NCBI GenBank assembly: GCA_964508895.1
Contig: CAZDWF010000023.1
Span: 1 to 34,334 of the forward strand
From: M55B132 sp964508895
Lineage (GTDB): Bacteria > Bacteroidota > Bacteroidia > Bacteroidales > B18-G4
Length of the DNA stretch: 34,334 nt
Direction of reading: 5' to 3'
Shown here: positions 27,740 through 34,334 of the stretch, one piece after another
Layout of the letters: each line of letters starts with the position of its first letter
Numbering within the stretch: the stretch's first letter is position 1
Translations under genes and position numbers: made by a program
Notes under the pieces: model-generated
Seen by the model: the letters and a program-made list of their open reading frames with translations, nothing else
The model's database searches: none
Told to the model about the DNA's origin: nothing

Positions 27740-28081
27740 ATGGTAGAAAATTATGTTAATGAGTTAAAATTTGTGGATCTTCCTAAAATGCTCCTTGAAC
27801 TAGTTGAACAAACAAAAAAAATAGAAGAGGATATTAAGGAATTAAAATTAATGCAGTTAGATAGACCAGAATTTAAGGTATATACTGTAAAAGAAGCTGC
27901 TGAAATTCTGAAAATGAAACCAGAAACCCTCAGAAAAAAGATTAGAAATAAAGAAATTGGAGTTTCAGGTTCACCAGATGGGGGACCATATTTGTTAACA
28001 CAGAAGGATATTGAAATGTATCTGGAAAGCATTCACTCCCAAAGCATTTATGAAGAAGATGCTAAGTACAGATTAAATTAA
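27740..28081 (+). CDS. Excisionase-like helix-turn-helix protein
   Basis: The protein has 113 residues from the ATG at 27740; the longer form from TTG 27704 overlaps an inverted repeat and has a low-complexity Q-rich start, so I do not favour it. Residues 5-40 are a short coiled coil (PKMLLELVEQTKKIEEDIKELK). Residues ~45-100 are a MerR-like/excisionase HTH: VYTVKEAAEILKMKPETLRKKIRNKEIG, then PYLLTQKDIEMYL. Such proteins control excision direction or transcription next to integrases. It is convergent to the integrase and separated from it by a shared terminator. It may be the recombination directionality factor, or a regulator of the PIN/nuclease unit, from which it is divergent. Confidence 0.75.
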   Translation: MVENYVNELKFVDLPKMLLELVEQTKKIEEDIKELKLMQLDRPEFKVYTVKEAAEILKMKPETLRKKIRNKEIGVSGSPDGGPYLLTQKDIEMYLESIHSQSIYEEDAKYRLN

Positions 28082-28128
28082 TACTGTATTGCTATTGAAT
28101 GCAATTTACAGAAGTCTCATAAAAAAGA

Positions 28129-28177
28129 AAACCAGTCAGAGCAATTTAACTTTAATAGTGGTAGCTCTGACTGGTTT
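28129..28177. terminator. Bidirectional intrinsic terminator between HTH gene and integrase
   Basis: A perfect 14-bp stem, AAACCAGTCAGAGC (28129-28142) with GCTCTGACTGGTTT (28164-28177), and a 21-nt loop. An A-run precedes it and a T-rich run follows it, so both strands can terminate. It lies exactly between two convergent genes (stops at 28081 and 28201). Confidence 0.9.
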
Positions 28178-28200
28178 ATTAATTTGACCAAAAGTTTTTA

Positions 28201-29442
28201 TTAAGTGTTGACTTTACTTAAATCAAGTTTGAGTTTATTAACAGCTTCCCTTAGTTTTCTTTCGCTAACCTGTGTGTAATTTGCTGTTTGACGAAAAGGA
28301 GTACCATTTCTGCCATGTGTTAGCAGTTGAGATCGGGTGTATTCATCCACTCCTAATTCGTGGAGGTTGTAGCTGAACGAGTGACGAAAATTATGCCACC
28401 CTATCTTTTTATCAATGTTTGCATTGGTTACCCATTCCTGGATCTGCTTATTGACGTATGCAGAGTATATCAATCCACTGAACACTTTTACATCATCATC
28501 CTGTGGTTTCCCCATTAAGGATGCCGCCAACTCACTTATCGGAATATACTCTGGCGTACTTTTCTTTTTGCTGATAAATTCATAGGAATAACCCGAACCA
28601 TTTTTGCGTATCTCTCCCCACATCATCTTTTCAATGTCACTATATCGAAGCCCGGTCAAGGCCGCGAAAATCAAACCCCTCTTGATACCTGTCAACTTAA
28701 AAGACGTTTTGACAAGCGTTTGAAGTTCCTCTATTGTTAGATAATCTTTATGCGTTGAGAATACAGGAATCGAAGTTATGTGCTGATTAAGATTCTCACT
28801 CAGGTAGCCCTCCAAATGTGCTTGCTTAATAGCACTTTGAAACTTGACAAAGTATGAGCTTGCAGTATTATTTGCCAGTTTTTGTTTAGGTCTTACGAGG
28901 GAGTTTGTTGTGAGCAGGAATTGTCGGTACTCATTACAAAATTGAACTGAAATATCTTTAAAGGCAATACTACCTCCTGTGAATTCTATAAGATACTTCA
29001 GTGAGCTGGCCCAGTTCCCTTTCGTGTTTTGCTTTTCCTTTTTGTTTACCAATTCTTCATAAAATTCAATGAAATCATTATTCTGTTTTAGCTGGTTTGG
29101 AAATTTGAATTTATCTGTAAGAATTTCAATTTGTCTTTCCATTTGAGCTTTAGATGCGATTTTAAGAATGTTTTCATTGTGAATTTTCTCAAATGGGGTT
29201 AGTTTTCTTTTTTTTGGCGAACCATTCTTATTGAGCACTAGTTCAATTTTCCTGCGAATAACACCATCTTCACCAGTATATTTCACATCCTTCTGTTCAA
29301 GATCAGAGTATATGAATAGGCCCAACGATTCACGCCTTGATATTTTTTTTGTTATTGGGTTTATAAATCCTGGATAATAATCCAGATACAACGTTTGGCG
29401 ATTCTTTGTGATCGCCTTTTTTCTTAGAGTTACTGTCTTCAT
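28201..29442 (-). CDS. Tyrosine recombinase (integrase) of the island
   Basis: The protein has 413 residues. Catalytic residues of the lambda-Int family are all present: R266 (TGLR-Y-S-D), K292-294 (SKKKST beta-hairpin), H350-x2-R353 (WHNFRHSF), H376 (LLTHG), Y389 (ANYTQ). The N-terminus (~1-110) is an arm-type DNA-binding region with an insert, followed by a SAM-like core-binding domain (~120-220), as in Bacteroidota mobile-element integrases. It is transcribed away from mnmE together with the zinc-finger/HTH gene 3 nt upstream. It lies 0.8 kb from the attR core and should catalyse insertion at, and excision from, the mnmE 3' end. Confidence 0.92.
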   Translation of the reverse strand: MKTVTLRKKAITKNRQTLYLDYYPGFINPITKKISRRESLGLFIYSDLEQKDVKYTGEDGVIRRKIELVLNKNGSPKKRKLTPFEKIHNENILKIASKAQMERQIEILTDKFKFPNQLKQNNDFIEFYEELVNKKEKQNTKGNWASSLKYLIEFTGGSIAFKDISVQFCNEYRQFLLTTNSLVRPKQKLANNTASSYFVKFQSAIKQAHLEGYLSENLNQHITSIPVFSTHKDYLTIEELQTLVKTSFKLTGIKRGLIFAALTGLRYSDIEKMMWGEIRKNGSGYSYEFISKKKSTPEYIPISELAASLMGKPQDDDVKVFSGLIYSAYVNKQIQEWVTNANIDKKIGWHNFRHSFSYNLHELGVDEYTRSQLLTHGRNGTPFRQTANYTQVSERKLREAVNKLKLDLSKVNT

Positions 29443-29445
29443 AGT

Positions 29446-30006
29446 TTACTCATTTTTTTTAAGACAATTATCAATACGATCCTTAGGAACGTAAACATAT
29501 TTGCCATCTCTTATTTTGATAATGGCTTCTCTTTTAATAAGATCTGCCAATGCCTTGCTTGAAATTCCAAATTTCTTCTCAACCTCAGAAATTGTATAAC
29601 AATCTTCAAATTTGATTTTTGTTTCATCCTTATGAGGGTGGGGTGGAGGTCCCTGCACAAATAACTTATCAATCTCTTTACGTTGAATTAGTGTAACCCT
29701 GGCAGAAATCTTTGTACTTGGAATTACCTTATCTTTTATCAATCTGTATGCAGTTCGCCTTGATATTTGCAGAATGGTTGCAACGTCCTTTACCGTAAGA
29801 ATCTCCTTCGCATTTAATTCCTGTATATCTTTCGTTAACACGTTAAAGGTTGCTATGTTGCTTTCCTCAACCTTTTTTGCACGTGCCCTTTTCTTCCAGG
29901 CTGCTCTGGAACAGTTATGGCTGCAATATTTCGTTACCGTCGTTTTGGCAATAAACGCATTATTGCAGTGCATACAAACTCTTTTTACTTCAATATTACT
30001 TGACAT
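29446..30006 (-). CDS. Zinc-finger plus double helix-turn-helix DNA-binding protein
   Basis: The protein has 186 residues from the ATG at 30006. The upstream extension to 30183 is a hydrophobic stretch of AT-rich intergenic translation and is unlikely to be real. An N-terminal zinc finger has C-M-H-C followed by Y-C-S-H-N-C. Two excisionase-type HTH units follow: LTVKDVATILQISRRTAYRLIKDKVI and YTISEVEKKFGISSKALADLIKREAI, each with a short wing. This domain set is common next to Bacteroidota integrases and is probably an accessory factor or regulator of recombination. It precedes the integrase by 3 nt in one operon. Nothing is seen in 30007-30240 besides AT-rich and GT-rich sequence. Confidence 0.75.
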   Translation of the reverse strand: MSSNIEVKRVCMHCNNAFIAKTTVTKYCSHNCSRAAWKKRARAKKVEESNIATFNVLTKDIQELNAKEILTVKDVATILQISRRTAYRLIKDKVIPSTKISARVTLIQRKEIDKLFVQGPPPHPHKDETKIKFEDCYTISEVEKKFGISSKALADLIKREAIIKIRDGKYVYVPKDRIDNCLKKNE

Positions 30007-30240
30007 ACAGCGTCGTTTATTTACTATAAGTATACAAATGATGAAATAAGTGCCATAATATACCCCGTAAATTTGTATATTTTGAATTCTTCCATCATGA
30101 TCTTCAAGTGAGATACAAAAATACAAAATATAAATGAGAAAAAACGCTAAATAAAAAAGAATTTTAAGAAATTTAATAAGCACAAAAAGAGTGTCTTATG
30201 TAGGTTTGGTATGGGTTTGCGTTTGTTTGTGTGGATTTTA

Positions 30241-31647
30241 TCACTTTCCGATACAGAAATTCTCAAATATATTATGTAGTATCTCGTCATTAGTGATCTC
30301 TCCTGTGATCTCAGCTAATTGATCTAACGCCCTGCGTATATCAATAGTAATGAGATCGGTAGGAAGGTCGTCATCAAATCCTTTGATGATGCTGTTGATT
30401 GATTCCAATGCTTTGGAAAGTGCTTCAAAGTGGCGGATATTGCTTATTATTATATTGCTAACAGGTTTTTCTTTAACAGATTTTGTCAGCCGGTCGGTGA
30501 TAAGGGATATGTTTTCTTTTCTTTTTGCTGAAATGAATATACAGTCGTGATCAACAAGCTTGTCAAATTTCTTTGGAAACTTTGAGAGTTTATCTGTTTT
30601 ATTGGCGATAAGTATTATTTCAGGAACAAAATCATTGTCTTCAGGGATTAGTCTTGATATTAATTCATCCACATCCTGAATTACCTGCTCACATGAATCT
30701 TCTGACAGGTCAAAGACATACAGTATGATGCTTGCTCTTTGAACATTCTGGTAAGCTTTGTCTATTCCCATGCTTTCTATGGTATCCTGAGAATCTCTCA
30801 ATCCTGCGGTATCAATAAACCGAAAAGCAAATCCATTGATAAGGATTGTATCTTCAATCGCATCCCGTGTTGTTCCTGGAATATCAGAGACTATAGCTTT
30901 TTCATCATTGAGGATCGTATTAAGCAATGTAGATTTTCCCACATTTGGTTTACCTGTTATAGCTACAGGGATACCTTTCTTTAATACATTTCCCTGTTCG
31001 AATGAATTAATGAGGACAGAGATTTCCTGATTAAGCTTACAGAGTAATTCATTGAGTTTTTTACGATCAGCAAATTCAACATCTTCTTCACTAAAATCCA
31101 ATTCAAGTTCTATTAATGAGGCGAAATCGAGAAGTTGCTTTCTGAGATCCCTGATCCTATCAGAATACCCGCCACGCATTTGTTTTATGGCCATATCATG
31201 AGAGGCGTCTGAATTTGATGAGATAAGGTCAGCAACAGCTTCGGCCTGGGATAAATCAAGTTTTCCATTCAGGAATGCCCTGAGTGTGAATTCACCAGCT
31301 TTGGCAAGCCGTGCTCCTTTAGTGATCAGCAACTGTATGATCTTTTCCTGTATATATTCAGAGCCATGACAGGATATCTCTATGATATCCTCTCCCGTAT
31401 AGGAGTTTGGTGCTTTGAAATAGCTGCAAATTACTTCATCAATGATCTTTTTATTATTAATGATTTTTCCGAAATACAGATGAAATGCTTCGAATCCTGA
31501 AAAATCCTTATTTGCAGGAACAAAAATATCCCTGATGATTTCAGTTGATTTGCTTCCTGATATCCTGATCAATGCAATTGCAGCGCTGCCCGGGGCAGTA
31601 GCCAGTGCACAAATTGTGTCATCATTGGTGATGTAAGAAGCTTTCAT
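30241..31647 (-). CDS. mnmE: tRNA uridine-5-carboxymethylaminomethyl modification GTPase MnmE
   Basis: The protein has 468 residues, the usual length. MnmE with MnmG installs the cmnm5 group on the wobble uridine of certain tRNAs. The N-terminal formyl-THF-binding domain starts DTICALATAPGSAAIALIRISG. The G domain shows G1 GKPNVGKST, G2 DIPGTTRD, G3 DTAGLR and G4 NKTD. The C-terminus is F-C-I-G-K, whose cysteine is catalytically essential. The island inserted at this C-terminus without changing the protein: the core supplies the last residues and the T of the stop, and island bases 30241-30242 complete a TGA in place of the ancestral TAA. It is chromosomal. Confidence 0.97.
   Translation of the reverse strand: MKASYITNDDTICALATAPGSAAIALIRISGSKSTEIIRDIFVPANKDFSGFEAFHLYFGKIINNKKIIDEVICSYFKAPNSYTGEDIIEISCHGSEYIQEKIIQLLITKGARLAKAGEFTLRAFLNGKLDLSQAEAVADLISSNSDASHDMAIKQMRGGYSDRIRDLRKQLLDFASLIELELDFSEEDVEFADRKKLNELLCKLNQEISVLINSFEQGNVLKKGIPVAITGKPNVGKSTLLNTILNDEKAIVSDIPGTTRDAIEDTILINGFAFRFIDTAGLRDSQDTIESMGIDKAYQNVQRASIILYVFDLSEDSCEQVIQDVDELISRLIPEDNDFVPEIILIANKTDKLSKFPKKFDKLVDHDCIFISAKRKENISLITDRLTKSVKEKPVSNIIISNIRHFEALSKALESINSIIKGFDDDLPTDLITIDIRRALDQLAEITGEITNDEILHNIFENFCIGK
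30243..30259. other. attR: right attachment core within the mnmE 3' end
   Basis: Identical over 17 bp to 1010-1026. On the minus strand it encodes C-I-G-K of MnmE plus the first base of its stop. Bases 30241-30242 and leftwards belong to the island. The corresponding attP, from joining the ends, would read tc-core-gtaac, giving symmetrical ACTTTC/GAAAGT arms. Confidence 0.88.
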
Positions 31648-31651
31648 GTTA

Positions 31652-31659
31652 CAAATATA
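31652..31659 (-). promoter_or_regulatory. Candidate -7 box of mnmE
   Basis: TATATTTG on the minus strand, 4 nt before the mnmE ATG, fits the TAnnTTTG consensus of Bacteroidota. No clear -33 TTTG is seen because the 21-bp tandem repeat occupies that position. If used, the mRNA would be nearly leaderless. Confidence 0.35.
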
Positions 31660-31665
31660 CGATAT

Positions 31666-31720
31666 TAGATTTTAGATCTTAGATCATAGATTTTAGATCT
31701 TAGATCATAGATTTTAGATT
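31666..31720. repeat. 2.6 tandem copies of a 21-bp TAGATTTTAGATC-type unit
   Basis: Identical copies at 31666-31686 and 31687-31707, then a 13-base partial. Period and composition match the 70-132 array on the other chromosomal flank. It lies directly upstream of mnmE, over the expected -33 promoter region. Confidence 0.85.
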
Positions 31721-31731
31721 TTGCTTTTAGC

Positions 31732-31762
31732 ATCTGGTATCCGGTATCTGGTATCTGGTATA
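31732..31762. repeat. Four tandem copies of a 7-bp ATCTGGT unit
   Basis: atctggt, atccggt, atctggt, atctggt in tandem, followed by ata. This simple-sequence array is 11 bases beyond the 21-bp array, in the mnmE-sucD spacer. Copy number is likely to vary between strains through slippage. Confidence 0.85.
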
Positions 31763-31857
31763 AAGTTTATCTGAGCAATAATCTCGCACAGGTGATTCAG
31801 AAGCCATTGGCTTCACCTTATTTCTGAGTTCTTAATTCTTTTTTCGATATTCTGAAT

Positions 31858-32727
31858 TCATGAAAGGACCTCTTTCATTTTGCGACCAATATCTGCAGGT
31901 GTATCAACGACATGAATTCCGCATGCTCTGAGGATCTTTTTCTTAGCCTGGGCTGTATCTGCTTTACCTCCTATGATAGCGCCTGCATGTCCCATTTTTC
32001 TTCCTTTGGGGGCTGTTGCACCAGCGATAAAACTTACTACTGGTTTTGTGCCGTTCTTTTTATACCATTCCGCTGCCTGGGCCTCCATGTTTCCTCCAAT
32101 TTCTCCTATCATCACAATACCTTTAGTATCCGGATCACCCATAAATAGCTTTAATGCGTCAAGCGTTGTAGTTCCCAGTATAGGGTCACCACCAATTCCG
32201 ATTGCTGTTGATTGACCTAAGCCAATCTGTGATAGTTGTTGCACGGCTTCATAAGTCAATGTCCCTGAGCGGGAAACAATGCCAATACTTCCTGATTTAT
32301 GGATGAATCCTGGCATGATTCCAACCTTGGCTTCTCCGGGAGTTATTATGCCCGGGCAATTCGGACCGATCATCCTGCAGTCTTTATCTGAAAGGTAAGA
32401 TTTTACTTTGATCATATCTTCAGTAGGAATGCCTTCTGTAATACATACTATTACTTTTATGCCTGCCTCTGCTGCTTCCATGATGGCATCAGCTGCAAAT
32501 GGAGGCGGGACGAAAATTACCGAAACATCAGCTCCTGCATTAGTTACAGCATCTTTCACTGTGTTAAAAACAGGCCTGTCGAGGTGAACCATGCCTCCTT
32601 TTCCCGGAGTAACGCCACCTATAACATTGCTGCCATAATCAATCATTTGTTCTGCATGGAAAGTTCCTTCTTTTCCTGTAAAACCCTGTACTACAATTCT
32701 TGAATGCTTGTTAACTAATACGCTCAT
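31858..32727 (-). CDS. sucD: Succinyl-CoA synthetase (ADP-forming), alpha subunit
   Basis: The protein has 289 residues, the full SucD length. It binds CoA and carries the phosphohistidine of the TCA-cycle step succinyl-CoA to succinate with ATP formation, as an alpha/beta complex with SucC. Seen are the N-terminal CoA-binding Rossmann motif (VQGFTGKEGTFH), IGPNCPGIITPG, IVSRSGTLTYEA, and the active-site histidine in GHAGAIIGG near residue 247. No sucC is in the window, so the subunits are not adjacent here, which is common in Bacteroidota. A good promoter lies just upstream. Confidence 0.96.
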   Translation of the reverse strand: MSVLVNKHSRIVVQGFTGKEGTFHAEQMIDYGSNVIGGVTPGKGGMVHLDRPVFNTVKDAVTNAGADVSVIFVPPPFAADAIMEAAEAGIKVIVCITEGIPTEDMIKVKSYLSDKDCRMIGPNCPGIITPGEAKVGIMPGFIHKSGSIGIVSRSGTLTYEAVQQLSQIGLGQSTAIGIGGDPILGTTTLDALKLFMGDPDTKGIVMIGEIGGNMEAQAAEWYKKNGTKPVVSFIAGATAPKGRKMGHAGAIIGGKADTAQAKKKILRACGIHVVDTPADIGRKMKEVLS

Positions 32728-32752
32728 GGGTAATAATAATTTTAGAATGCTT

Positions 32753-32784
32753 CAAAGGTAAGATTTTGATAAAAGACTAACAAA
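32753..32784 (-). promoter_or_regulatory. Bacteroidota-type promoter of sucD
   Basis: On the minus strand: TTTG (32784-32781), exactly 20 nt, then TACCTTTG (32760-32753). This matches the TTTG-N19-21-TAnnTTTG consensus of the phylum's primary sigma factor. It sits 26 nt before the sucD ATG and supports the taxonomic assignment. Confidence 0.75.
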
Positions 32785-32858
32785 AAAGAATGAAGATTGT
32801 TTTTTGAATTATAAATTATGAGCCCTTACGGAATTGCAAAACCAATAGCTTAAGTTAA

Positions 32859-33725
32859 TTAATAATGCAGTATCCATACACTCTTATATTTCTCACCAAG
32901 TGTTGATTTCCCGTTTTTAGCATCGATCAGGCTTGGAAAGTCATTGATAGATATCCTGTAATTATTATTCTTTCCTTTGACAATTTTTACGTTAGGAAAG
33001 CCCTTTTTAATGTATTTGCCTGCTTCTTTTTGGGTATCGGTTAAAGTTGAATAGCTACCAAAGATCAGGTAAAACCTGTTTTGCTTGCTATCTATCACAG
33101 CTATGCCATTCATTGTTTTAGCTGTTTCTTTGGTGAGCTTTCCGTTATTGTCACATATTAAAGGATTCCCACTCTTATCAATGGCTTCTCCCAGCCAAAC
33201 GCTTGCATAACCATTGTAAATGCCTATTCCAATTGCTTTCCATTTATATGAATTCCATTTCTCCTGGTTTAAAAGAAAGTTCCTGGTTTGGTCCAGTTCG
33301 TTCCAGAGTCTGAAAACGCTATCTGCACTGGCATTCCCGAATTCCCAGTAAGCAAGTTCATGTCCTTCTCCAGTGTAGTTTGTAAGTTCTGATGGCTTTT
33401 CAACAATGCATTCCGGGTCAGGAAGGTATTTGTTATGGCAGCATGCTGTCCAGTTTCCTTTATCAGACCAGCTATTCATATTGCAAATACTGGTATCAGG
33501 ATTATTGTCATTAAGATCTTTCACGTGAGTTTTTGCAACAAATGATAAAGAAATTGAAAGTTGTAATTCAGGAAGCTCGTTCTCTGACCGCAGTGAGTCT
33601 ATTAAATTGAACAGGCGGTATTCATTGTTTGAGATGCAAAAATCTTCTGGAATTTTTTCATCCTGGGAAAAAACGCTAACGGACAAGAAAACAGATATTA
33701 ATAAAGTTGCGTAAAATTTAATCAT
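32859..33725 (-). CDS. Secreted CAP-domain protein with C-terminal SPOR-like domain
   Basis: The protein has 288 residues. It starts with a signal peptide (KFYATLLISVFLSVSVFSQ, cleavage near residue 20). The middle (~30-190) looks like a CAP/SCP fold: NLIDSLRSENELPELQLSISLSFVAKTHVKDL, CNMNSWSD, GEGHELAYW, and KWKAIGIGIYNGYASVWLGE. The C-terminus (~210-288) resembles SPOR, with FYLIFGSYSTL, YIKKGFPNVKIV, YRISINDFPS and SVWILHY, which binds denuded peptidoglycan. It probably acts in the periplasm or at the envelope; its enzymatic role is unknown. A weak TAAATTTG box lies at 33747-33754 upstream. It is chromosomal and co-directional with sucD and mnmE. Confidence 0.75.
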   Translation of the reverse strand: MIKFYATLLISVFLSVSVFSQDEKIPEDFCISNNEYRLFNLIDSLRSENELPELQLSISLSFVAKTHVKDLNDNNPDTSICNMNSWSDKGNWTACCHNKYLPDPECIVEKPSELTNYTGEGHELAYWEFGNASADSVFRLWNELDQTRNFLLNQEKWNSYKWKAIGIGIYNGYASVWLGEAIDKSGNPLICDNNGKLTKETAKTMNGIAVIDSKQNRFYLIFGSYSTLTDTQKEAGKYIKKGFPNVKIVKGKNNNYRISINDFPSLIDAKNGKSTLGEKYKSVWILHY

Positions 33726-33842
33726 AGTCTATTTTTCATCTTTTCTCAAATTTACTAATAAAATTGGAGATGATAATGTTAAGTTATAATATAACTGATT
33801 ATCCACTTGTGAATAGCCACAGACAAAAAGAATTGAATTAGT

Positions 33843-34334
33843 TTAAGCCCACCCCTTAAGTTTATAATAGCTTATAGCTAAAAACTCACGCATAATCATT
33901 ATTTCATATTTTATATGATTCCAGAACTGATATCTTAGTTGTACGCTTCCACCAACTCCTGGAACTCTTTTATTCCCACCCAGCTTATCATCATCGAATA
34001 ATATGTTCGACTCAATGGCTCTTTCAAATGCTGGAATGCCACCAATATGAAGAAACCCGGCCTTTCTGAAAGTCATTACTGACCTGTACATATGCTCAGG
34101 TGATGTGATAAGGATAACATTTCGGTCTTTTAAAAAAGGATATTTGTTTGCCAGGTCTAAAGCCTGGTACCTTGTATTGGTGCCTTCACCGGATAGATGT
34201 ATCCTGAAAGGGTCAATTTCTCTATCTTCGATTTCGCGTTTCATTTGAAAAACAGAACTGCTTGTATCTGATGTGTCTCCTGGCAAACAAACAACTATTT
34301 CTGATCCAGGATGGAAATCAGCAAGCTTTGCTGC
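33843..34334 (-). CDS. YdcF/SanA-like DUF218 protein, N-terminus cut by window edge
   Basis: The frame is open to the window edge. The first in-frame start inside it (34286) is a TTG within the conserved core V-V-C-L-P-G-D-T-S, so the real start lies outside. 163 residues are visible. DUF218 features are G-E-G-T-N-T-R-Y-Q-A-L-D-L-A, V-I-L-I-T-S-P-E-H-M-Y-R-S, T-F-R-K-A-G-F. Family members (ElyC, SanA, YdcF) act at the inner membrane in envelope or peptidoglycan homeostasis. The C-terminal part is amphipathic and ends soon after HIKYEIMIMREFLAISYYKLKGW, typical for this family. Confidence 0.75.
   Translation of the reverse strand, partial: AAKLADFHPGSEIVVCLPGDTSDTSSSVFQMKREIEDREIDPFRIHLSGEGTNTRYQALDLANKYPFLKDRNVILITSPEHMYRSVMTFRKAGFLHIGGIPAFERAIESNILFDDDKLGGNKRVPGVGGSVQLRYQFWNHIKYEIMIMREFLAISYYKLKGWA

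Larger units (their letters stand above)
1010..30259. mobile_element. ~29.2-kb genomic island integrated in the 3' end of mnmE
   Basis: The element is bounded by 17-bp direct repeats (1010-1026 and 30243-30259), one of which is the last codons of mnmE. It encodes a tyrosine recombinase next to the mnmE-side repeat, with a zinc-finger/HTH protein and an excisionase-like HTH protein nearby. The interior is visibly more AT-rich than the sucD/mnmE flank and holds almost only defence-type and accessory genes. No conjugation, plasmid-mobilisation or phage structural genes are present, so it is an integrative element that is either helper-dependent or degenerate. The 3' end of trmE/mnmE is the known target of SGI1-family islands. 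The integrase here is Bacteroidota-type, so reuse of the site is probably convergent and follows the conserved C-terminal FCIGK of MnmE. Confidence 0.88.

Noticed and set aside
29446..30183. Longer start (30183) giving a membrane-anchored HTH protein
   Set aside because: The extra 59 residues are a translation of AT-rich spacer. The ATG at 30006 begins just before the zinc finger, as in related proteins.
1..34334. CRISPR arrays, tRNA and rRNA genes, insertion sequences
   Set aside because: No spaced direct repeats of CRISPR type, no cloverleaf at either att site (the target is a protein gene), and no DDE transposase or terminal inverted repeats were found by reading.

Overview
The window looks like a Bacteroidota chromosome. 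Supporting signs are a SPOR/CAP secreted protein, a Bacteroidota-style tyrosine integrase with zinc-finger/HTH partner, TAnnTTTG promoter boxes, the near absence of Shine-Dalgarno sites, and AT-rich 21-bp tandem repeats between chromosomal genes. It is probably a draft or metagenome contig, because it holds a 10-N scaffold gap (15699-15708).

Layout. The chromosomal flanks are short. On the left are the last codons of an unidentified gene and a CPBP-family membrane protease. On the right are mnmE, sucD, a CAP+SPOR secreted protein and a YdcF-like protein cut by the window edge. Between them lies a ~29.2-kb genomic island (about 1010-30259), bounded by 17-bp direct repeats. One repeat is the 3' end of mnmE, coding for the C-terminal C-I-G-K and the first base of the stop. 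The integrase gene sits next to mnmE. This is the trmE/mnmE site also used by SGI1-type islands. The island replaced the ancestral TAA stop of mnmE with TGA and separated mnmE from the CPBP gene.

Cargo. The left part (minus strand) carries a DUF2971 protein with an HsdR_N-like N-terminus. It also has a four-gene operon: small membrane protein, sodium:solute symporter, membrane-anchored periplasmic-binding-like protein, and nicotinamidase/isochorismatase-like hydrolase. The third item is a stand-alone family-A-like polymerase resembling the TV-Pol group. The centre (plus strand, 8423-24399) is one tightly packed ~16-kb operon: wHTH protein, N6-adenine methylase, type I S subunit, NERD-kinase-kinase-ATPase, an all-helical unknown, a giant HerA-like ATPase with an embedded PD-(D/E)XK motif, and a PP2C phosphatase. 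No HsdR helicase is present. This architecture matches my memory of the methylation-associated defence system (MADS) and its relatives, but it appears to lack two genes and adds a phosphatase. Convergent to it is a two-gene unit: PIN nuclease with membrane tail plus PD-(D/E)XK nuclease. The right end holds an HTH protein, a bidirectional terminator, the integrase and its zinc-finger/HTH partner.

Working model (inference). The methylase plus S subunit mark self DNA. The kinase/phosphatase pair and two ATPases sense or gate the response, and the nuclease domain in the HerA-like protein, possibly with the adjacent PIN/PD-(D/E)XK pair, attacks unmodified or invading DNA or RNA.
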